Source: JBHENN01 sp046262015
GTDB taxonomy: Bacteria; Actinomycetota; CADDZG01; WHSQ01
DNA length: 12,525 nt
Reading direction: 5' to 3'
Assembly: GCA_046262015.1 (NCBI GenBank)
Contig: JBHENN010000061.1
Location: forward strand, 1 to 12,525
The notes under the pieces are model-generated. The model searched no databases. It saw only the letters and a program-made list of their open reading frames with translations, and was not told where the DNA came from. Positions 6,136 through 12,525 of this stretch are shown piece by piece (position 1 is the stretch's first letter; each line of letters begins with the position of its first letter). Position numbers and translations under genes: made by a program.

Positions 6136-6870
6136 TCACGCCGGCTTGCGCGCCACGAGCATCAGCTCGGGATGCTCGAGGTCCGGTGGGCGGCGCGCCC
6201 AGTCGCCCGGTTCTATCGCCCAGAGCTCCTCGGGGACCAGACCCACGCCCAGCGCCAGCAGCCGCAGCTCGCGCGGCGTGTACACGCTCGTCCATAGATC
6301 CGCGTGACCGCTGGTTCCGTCTTCGTCGACGATCTCGGCGAGCTCGTGGACGATCCCGGCGGACGCGTCGAACGTGGTCCCGGCGCGGGCTGCAGCCGCT
6401 TCGAAGTAAGCGCTGAACGCGGTGACCACCACCCGCCCGCCGGGACGAGCCGCCTCGGCCATCCGCCGCAGCACCAGGGCGTCGGTGTCGCCCATCAACC
6501 CGAAGCCTCCCTGGCAGATGGACAGCACCGCATCGAACTCGTCGTCGAAGGGCATCTGACGCGCGTCGACCTCGAACAGGGCCAGACCGACACCCGCGCG
6601 CCGCGCCGCCTCGGCCGCGAGCTCGAGGAACCTGGGTGAGACGTCGATGCCGGTCACCGCGAGGCCCGCCTGCGCCAGAGCCACCGCGTGGCGACCGGGA
6701 CCGCACCCGACATCGAGCACGCGGCTGCCGGACGGAAGCTCGAACAGGTCGAGCAGGAAGGCCGTCTCCTGCGCGGTCCCTTTGGTGAAGCTGTACCGGA
6801 GGTAGGAAGCGCCCAGCCGGTCGCCGAGCGCGCCGAACCACGGGGTCCCGGGATGCCGCGGCGCGCTCAC
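6136..6870 (-). CDS. Class I SAM-dependent methyltransferase
   Basis: This 244-residue methyltransferase carries motif I VLDVGCGPGRHAVALA near 51-66, the acidic end of strand 2 in VTGIDVSPRFLELA near 72-85, DARQMPFDDEFDAV around 100-110 and the loop ARPGGRVVVTAF. This is a Methyltransf_11/25-type Rossmann domain. The substrate is unknown; the N-terminal region (YLRYSFTKGTAQE) and C-terminus give no clear clue. The start chosen is the GTG at 6870-6868, overlapping the TGA of the CCA-enzyme gene by four bases (GTGA), with AAGGA directly in front. The frame is open further upstream, but that part overlaps CCA coding sequence. The arrangement indicates translational coupling to the tRNA-processing gene, so an RNA substrate is conceivable but unproven. 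Confidence 0.88.
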   Translation of the reverse strand: MSAPRHPGTPWFGALGDRLGASYLRYSFTKGTAQETAFLLDLFELPSGSRVLDVGCGPGRHAVALAQAGLAVTGIDVSPRFLELAAEAARRAGVGLALFEVDARQMPFDDEFDAVLSICQGGFGLMGDTDALVLRRMAEAARPGGRVVVTAFSAYFEAAAARAGTTFDASAGIVHELAEIVDEDGTSGHADLWTSVYTPRELRLLALGVGLVPEELWAIEPGDWARRPPDLEHPELMLVARKPA

Positions 6871-8306
6871 TCCTTGCGAGGCTTGGGCGGGACCCTCTCG
6901 CCGGACGGTTCGATCCCGCGCCCGCGCGCCCATTCCTCGAGGCGCTTGTAGGCCGCGTCGGGCCCGACCTCACCTTCGTCGAGACGGACCTCGAGCAGGA
7001 ACTCACGGGCCTCGCCGACGATGCGCCCCGGTCCCACTCCGAGGAACGCCATGATCTGCGTGCCGTCGAGCTCGGGGCGCATCGAGGCCATCTCCTCGCG
7101 CTCTGCGAGCTCTCCGATCCGCTCCTCCAGCTCGTCCATCCGTGCGGCGAGCTGCTTGGCCTTCGCCGGGTTGCGCGTGGTGCAATCCGCGCGCACCAGC
7201 GCGTTCAGGGTCGGAAGCAGCGCTCCGGCGTCGCGGACGTAGCGCCGCACCGCCGAGTCGGACCACCCCAGGCGGTAGGTGTGGAACCGGTGGTGGAACC
7301 TGATCAGCTCCCGGACGCGCACGACCACCTCGTTCGAGAAACGCAGGGCGCGCAAGCGACGTTCGGCCATCTTGGCTCCCAGGACCTCGTGGTGATGGAA
7401 CGAGACGCCCTCGGGACCGATCCTGCGGGTCGCGGGCTTCCCGATGTCGTGGAGCAGCGCGGCCAGACGCAGCTCCAGGAGCGGAGCGGTCCGCTCGAGC
7501 ACCGCGAGCGTGTGGTGGAAGACGTCCTTGTGACGGTGGATGGGGTCTTGCTCCAGCTTCAGCGCCGACAGCTCGGGCAGGAAGTGACGGGTCAGGCCGG
7601 TGGCCTCGGCCAGCTCGAGAGCGCGCCCGGGGCTCGAGCCCGGCAGCAGCCTGGCGAGCTCGTCCCTGATCCGTTCGGCCGAAACCGACCGGATGAGGTC
7701 GTGCAGGCGCTCGATAGAGCCGAGCACGCCGGGATCGATCTTGAAGTCGAGCTGCGAGGCGAACCGGAACGCACGCAGCATCCGCAGCGGGTCGTCGCTG
7801 AACGAGTCGTCGGGGTCCACCGGCGTTGCAAGGACCCGCCGCCCGAGGTCGGTGTGCCCTCGGAACGGGTCCACCAGGTCGAGCTCCGGCAGGGTCACGG
7901 CCATGGCGTTCACGGTGAAGTCGCGGCGCGACAGGTCCGTCTCGATATCGGCGGCGAAGGTGACCTCGGGATGACGCGACGATGGCTGGTAGCGCTCGGT
8001 CCGGAAGGTCGTGATCTCCATACGCAGTCCTCCGACCTCGGCACCGACGGTCCCGAACGTCACCCCCTGGAGCCACACCTCGTCGGCCAGGGGCCGCACG
8101 ATCTCGAGGGTGCGCTCCGGGGACGAATCGGTTGCGAAGTCGAGGTCCTCGTGGGGGCGCTTCAGGTACGCGTTGCGGACCCATCCGCCGACGAGATAGA
8201 GCTGCTGTCCGGCTGCCCGGAACGCCTCTGCCGTGCGCAGCACAGGTGAGCCCTCGCCGACAAGCTCACCCAGGGCGTCGTGCTCGGGGTCCTGGGAGGT
8301 GGCCAC
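6867..8306 (-). CDS. cca: CCA tRNA nucleotidyltransferase (HD-domain type)
   Basis: This enzyme adds or repairs the 3' CCA end of tRNAs using CTP and ATP. The 479-residue protein has the class II nucleotidyltransferase core: LVGGWVRN at 38-45, the metal-binding pair DLDFAT at 54-59, RRDFTVNAMA at 127-136 and DDPLRMLRAFRFASQ at 171-185. An HD phosphohydrolase-like domain follows, with HDIGKPATRR at 286-295 and FHHHEVLGA at 303-311. This layout matches the actinobacterial PcnA/CCA proteins (Rv3907c in M. tuberculosis, from memory). The GTG at 8306 is the likely start, although it has no clear ribosome site. pilT ends 37 bases upstream and the methyltransferase overlaps its stop, so the three probably form one transcript. 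Without other genes in view, a poly(A) polymerase role cannot be fully excluded, but CCA addition is by far the most likely. Confidence 0.95.
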   Translation of the reverse strand: MATSQDPEHDALGELVGEGSPVLRTAEAFRAAGQQLYLVGGWVRNAYLKRPHEDLDFATDSSPERTLEIVRPLADEVWLQGVTFGTVGAEVGGLRMEITTFRTERYQPSSRHPEVTFAADIETDLSRRDFTVNAMAVTLPELDLVDPFRGHTDLGRRVLATPVDPDDSFSDDPLRMLRAFRFASQLDFKIDPGVLGSIERLHDLIRSVSAERIRDELARLLPGSSPGRALELAEATGLTRHFLPELSALKLEQDPIHRHKDVFHHTLAVLERTAPLLELRLAALLHDIGKPATRRIGPEGVSFHHHEVLGAKMAERRLRALRFSNEVVVRVRELIRFHHRFHTYRLGWSDSAVRRYVRDAGALLPTLNALVRADCTTRNPAKAKQLAARMDELEERIGELAEREEMASMRPELDGTQIMAFLGVGPGRIVGEAREFLLEVRLDEGEVGPDAAYKRLEEWARGRGIEPSGERVPPKPRKE

Positions 8307-8343
8307 CGGGCAAGAGTAAGGTCCGGCGCGCCGCAGGATCAGG

Positions 8344-9423
8344 TCAGGCGGGCTGAAGCCCTTGCTGCCGGAGGGCGATCTGGAAGTCGTGCACGTTGGT
8401 GGCGGCGGCCAGCGCCGCGTCTAGCTCGATCAACCCGGCGCGGAACAGCGCGAGCAGCGCTTGATCAAAGGTTTGCATGCCGTAGAACCCGGACTCGGCA
8501 ACGATGTCCTGGATCATGTGGGTCTGGTCCCCGTTGAGGATCAGGTCGCGGATGCGACCGTTCATCACCAGCACCTCGATGGCCGGGATGCGGCCTCTCC
8601 CGTCCTTGCGCGGCAGCAGACGCTGCGACACGATCCCGCGCAGCGATCCGGCGAGCGATACCCGGATCTGCTTCTGCTGGTGCGGCGGGAAGAAGTCGAT
8701 GATCCGGTTGACCGTCTCGGTCACGTCCGTCGTGTGCAACGTCGACACCACGAGGTGGCCCGTCTCGGCTGCCTGCAGCGCCGCCTTGACCGTCTCCTGG
8801 TCGCGGATCTCGCCGACGAAGATGACGTCCGGGTCCTGGCGCATCGCGGCGCGCAGCGCGAGTGCGAAGTCCTGCGTGTCGTGACCGATCTCGCGCTGGT
8901 TGACGATGGCCTGGCGGTCCGGGTGCAGGATCTCGATCGGATCCTCGATCGTCAAGATGTGACACGACCGGGTCGCGTTGATGTGGTTGATCATCGCCCC
9001 CGTCGTGGTGGTCTTGCCCGACGACGTCGGCCCCGTCACGAGCACCATGCCTCGCTGCTCGGCGGCGAGCGTCTTGACCGCGGGGGGCAGCCCGAGCGTG
9101 TCGAACGACGGGCTTCCCGGAAGCACCCGCCGGCACGCCATCCCGATGCTCCCGCGCTGGCGGAACACGTTGACCCGGAAGCGCCCGAGACCCTGCTCGG
9201 AGTAGGCGAAATCGATCTCGCCTCGCTCCTTGAACTTGTGCGCGACCTCCTCGTCCATGAGCTCGAGAGCCGCGCGTTCGCAATCCGCGGCCGAGAGGGC
9301 TGGGAACTCGGTCTTGTGCAGCTCCCCGTTGATCCGGACATACGGAGGCCCGCCCGCCTTGACGTGCAGGTCGGAACCCTTCTTCTCCACCACCACGCGG
9401 AGGAAGTCGTGGATATCGGCCAT
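8344..9423 (-). CDS. pilT: Type IV pilus retraction ATPase PilT
   Basis: This 359-residue hexameric ATPase powers retraction of type IV pili (twitching, DNA uptake). All family boxes are visible: the N-terminal PAS-like region with GSDLHVKAGGPPYVRINGEL (16-35), Walker A GPTSSGKT (131-138), the Asp box TIEDPIEILH (158-167), Walker B VIFVGEIRD (200-208), the His box TGHLVVSTLHT (221-231) and VSLAGSLRGIVSQRLLP, the PilT-type C-terminal region. Length and motifs favour PilT over PilB or GspE, which are longer and carry a zinc-binding tetracysteine motif absent here. No pilB, pilC, pilM-Q or pilin gene is in the window, so it is separated from its usual partners. The start is the ATG at 9423. It heads a probable operon with cca and faces the DUF6049 gene across a short divergent gap. 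Confidence 0.95.
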   Translation of the reverse strand: MADIHDFLRVVVEKKGSDLHVKAGGPPYVRINGELHKTEFPALSAADCERAALELMDEEVAHKFKERGEIDFAYSEQGLGRFRVNVFRQRGSIGMACRRVLPGSPSFDTLGLPPAVKTLAAEQRGMVLVTGPTSSGKTTTTGAMINHINATRSCHILTIEDPIEILHPDRQAIVNQREIGHDTQDFALALRAAMRQDPDVIFVGEIRDQETVKAALQAAETGHLVVSTLHTTDVTETVNRIIDFFPPHQQKQIRVSLAGSLRGIVSQRLLPRKDGRGRIPAIEVLVMNGRIRDLILNGDQTHMIQDIVAESGFYGMQTFDQALLALFRAGLIELDAALAAATNVHDFQIALRQQGLQPA

Positions 9424-9450
9424 CGCGGTCGGCTTTCTCTAGACGCTCGC

Positions 9451-9472
9451 AGAGGGGGACGGATCCCCCTCT
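9451..9472. repeat. Perfect 9-bp inverted repeat in the pilT/DUF6049 divergent gap
   Basis: The arms AGAGGGGGA (9451-9459) and TCCCCCTCT (9464-9472) pair perfectly around a four-base loop. No T run follows in either direction, so it is not a standard terminator. It lies 28 bases before the pilT start and 64 before the DUF6049 start. It could be a protein-binding dyad or a stem in the pilT leader RNA. Confidence 0.6.
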
Positions 9473-9535
9473 ACTCCTACTCCATTTTCGGCATGGGTGG
9501 GTGGGCGATTGAACGGGTCTTTATCCTGGCAGGAG

Positions 9536-11773
9536 ATGTCCCTCTCGTCTCTCCGCCCGCTCTGGCTCGGCGCCGCGCTCGTCCTCGCCCTGGCGCTGCC
9601 CGCCGTCCCGGCCCGGGCTCAGGTCCCCGAGCCGGCGATCGACCTGGAGCTCGTGTCCCAGCCGGCATGGCATCGACCCGGGACCCCCCTCGACCTGGAG
9701 CTGATGCTGACCAATCGCACCTCCGAGGTGGTGGGGGGGTTCATCGTGCAGATCACGGCACACGCCCGGTCAGAGACCAGGTCGGACCTGGAGCTGGCGT
9801 TCGACGGCGTGACCGGCTACGCCACGGGGCTCATCACCGACACCGAGACCCTCGGAGGGGCCGAGCTCACCCCCGGGATGTCCGAGACGATCACGGTGGA
9901 CGAGCCGATCGACGCCCTGGCGGCCCTGGCGTCGTCCCCCGAGGGCGGTGTCTTCCCGCTGACGGTCTCGCTACTCGACGCCGACGGCGCCTTCCTCAGC
10001 TCGTTGACGACCGCGATCGTGTATTACCCGGAGCCGCCCGAGACGCGCCTCAACGTGGTCCTCGTGGCACCTTTGAACGAGCTCCCCGCGCGGCGCGCCG
10101 ACGGCTCGTTCCCCGCGGCGTCCGATCCGCGGTCGCTGGAGACGGCGCTCGGCCGCGGCGGGTGGCTGCGCGGGATGGTCGAGGCGATCGAGCGGTGGTC
10201 GGCTCCCCAACCCATCCCCGATCCCCACCCCCCCCGGCGCCGCGGAGGACGGGGGGCGCAGGACGAGCGGCGCGCCCCGGAGACCGAGCCGGGCCTCCAT
10301 CTCGGCCTCGCGCCGACGCCCCGGCTCCTCGAAGAGATCGCCGACATGGCCAACGGGTACCGGCGAGGCGATCCGGGCAACCCCGAGAAGATCGCCAGGG
10401 ATGCCGGCCCGGCGCGCGCCGCGGCGCGCGTGCTGGACGGGCTCCGGGAGCTCGCCGGGCGCTCCGGGGTCCACCCGCTCCTCGTCCCCTATGCCCTCGT
10501 CGACCTGCCCACCTTGTCCGAGCACTCTCCCGAGCGCGTCCTCCAACAGCTGTCCGAGGCCGAGCGCGTCGTCGATGCCACCCTCGGGGCGTCGCCCGGA
10601 ACGAGGTGGCTGTTCCCTCCGGGTGGCCGCCTCGACGAGGGCACGCTCGAGCGCTTGCAGGCCCCGTTCCTCGGGGCCGCGACCCGTTCCTTCTTCGCCC
10701 ACGAGTCGATAGAGCAGCCCCCCGACCTGACCTCCGCCGGCTGCCCGGCCGAGTTCGGCAGCTTCAACTGTCCGGTGAGGGTCGAGACCTTCGAGGGCAC
10801 GACCGTGGGTTACGTCGCCGACCCCGGAGTGCAGACCCGGGTCGCGGAGCTCGCCCGGGAGGGCGGCAGCGCGCTGGACCTCCAGAACCTGATCGCCGAG
10901 ACCGCGATGATCCGCGAGGAGGCGCCGGGCTACGAGGACCGCGTCCTGCAGATCACGCTGCCGGGCCACTGGCACCCCAGCCCGCAGCTCGCCCACCGGT
11001 TGTTCGCCGCCTTCACGGGCGCGCCATGGCTCCAGACGTGGTCGCCGCGCGAAGGCCTGGACCGCGGCCCCGAGCCCGAGACGCGCCGGATCGTCGACCT
11101 CGTCCACGACGTGCCCGGCGCGCCGGACGACGCCTACTTCGAGGCGATCGAGCGAGCCGAGGACAAGATCGACAGCTTCAGCGACATGATCGGCGACACC
11201 TCGCGGGCGAGCCCCCAGAGCGCGCTGCTCGAACGGCTGCGCCGCGACATCCTGGTTGCCGAGAGCCGCTCGTGGTGGGGCGACGAGGAGCTCACCCGCC
11301 AGGGCCTCTCGTACGCGCTCGACGCCGAGAGAGAGGCGCAGAACGCCCTCGACCAGGTCACGATCCAGGGCGCCGGGGAGCAGACGTTCACCTCCCGGCG
11401 CGGCCGGATACAGCTCTTGCTGTTCAACGACGGGCCGTTCCCGGTGAAGGTACGGGTTTACCTCGAGTCTCCCCGGCTGACGATCGAGCAGGGTTACCTG
11501 GACATCGAGATCCCGGCTCAGAGCATCTCGCAGCAGCGCATCGAGGCGATCGCCGAGACGAGCGGCACCTTTCCCGTGACGGTCCGGGTTGAGACCCCCG
11601 GGGGGAACGGGATCGAGGTGGCGAGCAAGGACATCCTGATCAGGTCCACCGAGCTGAATCGCGTCGCGCTCGGCCTCACGGTCGGCGCGCTCCTGTTCCT
11701 CATCCTGTTCTACGCGCTGCGGGCGATGGGCGGCCGAGGAAAGGGTCCGCAGCCGGAGCAAGCACCCGCTTGA
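9536..11773 (+). CDS. DUF6049 family membrane-anchored extracytoplasmic protein
   Basis: This protein of about 745 residues has a clear signal peptide (RPLWLGAALVLALALP ending at about ARA-Q, residue 28-29). A long extracytoplasmic region follows, with a C-terminal membrane helix (VALGLTVGALLFLILFYAL) and a short basic tail. Family-like blocks include LNVVLVAPLNELPARRADGSF near 170-190, HPLLVPYALVDLPTL near 312-326 and RWLFPPGGRLDEGTLERL near 355-373. It is the equivalent of Rv3909, which sits beside murJ in M. tuberculosis (from memory). Function is unknown. The overlap with murJ suggests a role near the cell envelope. The ATG at 9536 was chosen because it gives a normal signal peptide; an in-frame GTG at 9497 would add 13 residues. 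AGGAG abuts the ATG, closer than ideal, so the start is uncertain. A proline/arginine-rich stretch near residues 220-245 holds a C8 run. Confidence 0.88.
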   Translation: MSLSSLRPLWLGAALVLALALPAVPARAQVPEPAIDLELVSQPAWHRPGTPLDLELMLTNRTSEVVGGFIVQITAHARSETRSDLELAFDGVTGYATGLITDTETLGGAELTPGMSETITVDEPIDALAALASSPEGGVFPLTVSLLDADGAFLSSLTTAIVYYPEPPETRLNVVLVAPLNELPARRADGSFPAASDPRSLETALGRGGWLRGMVEAIERWSAPQPIPDPHPPRRRGGRGAQDERRAPETEPGLHLGLAPTPRLLEEIADMANGYRRGDPGNPEKIARDAGPARAAARVLDGLRELAGRSGVHPLLVPYALVDLPTLSEHSPERVLQQLSEAERVVDATLGASPGTRWLFPPGGRLDEGTLERLQAPFLGAATRSFFAHESIEQPPDLTSAGCPAEFGSFNCPVRVETFEGTTVGYVADPGVQTRVAELAREGGSALDLQNLIAETAMIREEAPGYEDRVLQITLPGHWHPSPQLAHRLFAAFTGAPWLQTWSPREGLDRGPEPETRRIVDLVHDVPGAPDDAYFEAIERAEDKIDSFSDMIGDTSRASPQSALLERLRRDILVAESRSWWGDEELTRQGLSYALDAEREAQNALDQVTIQGAGEQTFTSRRGRIQLLLFNDGPFPVKVRVYLESPRLTIEQGYLDIEIPAQSISQQRIEAIAETSGTFPVTVRVETPGGNGIEVASKDILIRSTELNRVALGLTVGALLFLILFYALRAMGGRGKGPQPEQAPA

Positions 11774-12525
11774 GATCGCTCGTCCGTTCGACCGCGATGA
11801 TGACGGTCGGCACGGTTCTGTCGCGCGCGACCGGGCTGATGCGGGTCGCGGCGATCGCGTATGCGTTCGGCGTCGTCGAGTCCGGCCGCCTGACGGACAC
11901 CTACAACCTCGCGAACACCGCTCCCAACATCATCTACGAGCTGCTCCTGGGCGGTGTGGTGACATCGGTGTTCATCCCCGTGTTCGTCGAGCTCCTCGAG
12001 AAGGAGGGGCGGACGCGTGCGTGGGAGGTCGCCAGCGCGATCATCAACGTCGCTCTCGTCGCCCTGACCGTGCTCACCGGGATCCTCATCGTTGCCGCCC
12101 CGGCGCTCGCGAAGCTCTACACCCTATTCGTCGAAGGCGCTCAGGCCGAGCTTCAGCAACAGGCGTTGACCACCTTGCTGCGGTTGCTCATACCCCAGAT
12201 CATCTTCTACGGGCTGTTCTTCATCACCGCGGGACTCTTGAACGCGCACAAGCGGTTCGGCGCGCCGATGTACACGCCGATCCTGAACAACCTGGTGGTC
12301 ATCGCGACGTTCGTCACGTTCCGCCGCCTGTTCGGGTCGGTCGATCTGACCTCGATAACCCCCGGGCAGCTGTGGTTCCTCGGACTGGGGACGACCGCTG
12401 GTGTGGTCGCGAACGCCCTCGGCTTGCTGCCGTTCGCGCGCGGGCTGGGTCGCTACCGCTGGACGCTGGCGATCGGGCATCCCTCCATCCGCAAGCTCGG
12501 CCGGCTGTCGGTGTTCGTGATCGGC
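11770..12525 (+). CDS. murJ: Lipid II flippase MurJ (MviN), N-terminal part, cut by window edge
   Basis: The first 252 residues of a MurJ/MviN-family flippase, which moves the peptidoglycan precursor lipid II across the cytoplasmic membrane. Visible family blocks are the N-terminal SRATGLMRVAAIAYAFG (the conserved arginine of GxxR), TDTYNLANTAPNIIYELLLGG with VVTSVFIPVF (18-71 overall), then LLRLLIPQIIFYGLFFITAGLLNAHKRFGAPMYTPILNN, all characteristic of MurJ. About six membrane helices are in view. The TTG start at 11770 overlaps the DUF6049 stop by four bases (TTGA); a GGAG lies about 11 bases upstream. Alternative ATG codons at residues 10 and 11 would cut into the first helix region. The C-terminal half is off the edge, so it cannot be seen whether it carries the pseudokinase/FHA extension known in mycobacteria. 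Confidence 0.96.
   Translation, partial: MRSLVRSTAMMTVGTVLSRATGLMRVAAIAYAFGVVESGRLTDTYNLANTAPNIIYELLLGGVVTSVFIPVFVELLEKEGRTRAWEVASAIINVALVALTVLTGILIVAAPALAKLYTLFVEGAQAELQQQALTTLLRLLIPQIIFYGLFFITAGLLNAHKRFGAPMYTPILNNLVVIATFVTFRRLFGSVDLTSITPGQLWFLGLGTTAGVVANALGLLPFARGLGRYRWTLAIGHPSIRKLGRLSVFVIG

Noticed and set aside
6112..6150. Possible terminator between the convergent toxin and methyltransferase genes (GCCGG/CCGGC arms).
   Set aside because: The stem is only five bases with a long loop, it overlaps the methyltransferase stop, and there is no T run.
8461..11592. Very long open frame on the plus strand (about 1040 codons).
   Set aside because: It runs antisense to pilT and then out of frame through DUF6049. 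Its product is arginine/proline/glycine-rich low complexity with no domain, whereas both overlapped genes have clear motifs. It is a by-product of GC-rich codon use.
9971..11761. Long minus-strand open frame antisense to DUF6049 (about 596 codons).
   Set aside because: Low-complexity R/G/L/E composition and no recognisable motif, while the plus-strand frame has a signal peptide, membrane anchor and family blocks.
12124..12480. Minus-strand open frame of 118 codons opposite murJ.
   Set aside because: Charged low-complexity product antisense to a clear MurJ frame.

Overview
The DNA is very GC-rich, uses GTG and TTG starts freely, and holds families typical of Actinomycetota: a DUF5318 zinc-ribbon protein, actinobacterial-type inositol-3-phosphate synthase, DUF6049 and MurJ. 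The presence of a PilT ATPase and a poorly conserved NADH-dehydrogenase-like membrane protein suggests an uncultured or deep-branching actinobacterial lineage rather than Mycobacterium or Streptomyces. No rRNA, tRNA, CRISPR array or insertion sequence was found. Coding density is high, and no gap without a gene exceeds about 140 bases.

Layout from left to right. (1) Positions 1-1850, minus strand: a three-gene unit of DUF5318, a six-helix membrane protein and a divergent NuoL/M/N-like membrane protein cut by the window edge. (2) Positions 1851-1985: a divergent regulatory region with a perfect AT-rich inverted repeat. (3) Positions 1986-5052, plus strand: a PadR-family regulator, inositol-3-phosphate synthase (ino1) and an MFS exporter. 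(4) Positions 5154-6111, plus strand: an accessory patch with a 12-cysteine small protein and a Phd/YefM-PIN toxin-antitoxin pair that has its own palindromic operator. (5) Positions 6136-9423, minus strand: pilT, the CCA-adding enzyme and a SAM-dependent methyltransferase, probably co-transcribed. (6) Positions 9536-12525, plus strand: a signal-peptide-bearing, membrane-anchored DUF6049 protein overlapping murJ, which runs off the right edge.

The backbone (DUF5318 / PadR / ino1 / MFS ... CCA enzyme ... DUF6049 / murJ) matches, as I recall it, a conserved neighbourhood near the actinobacterial replication origin. Against that backbone, the unexpected pieces are the NuoL-like membrane unit (where a penicillin-binding protein gene often sits), the cysteine-rich gene and toxin-antitoxin patch, and pilT (where a NUDIX/MutT gene often sits). 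Functionally the window joins inositol phosphate supply (phosphatidylinositol lipids, mycothiol), lipid II flipping, tRNA 3' end maturation and a pilus retraction motor.
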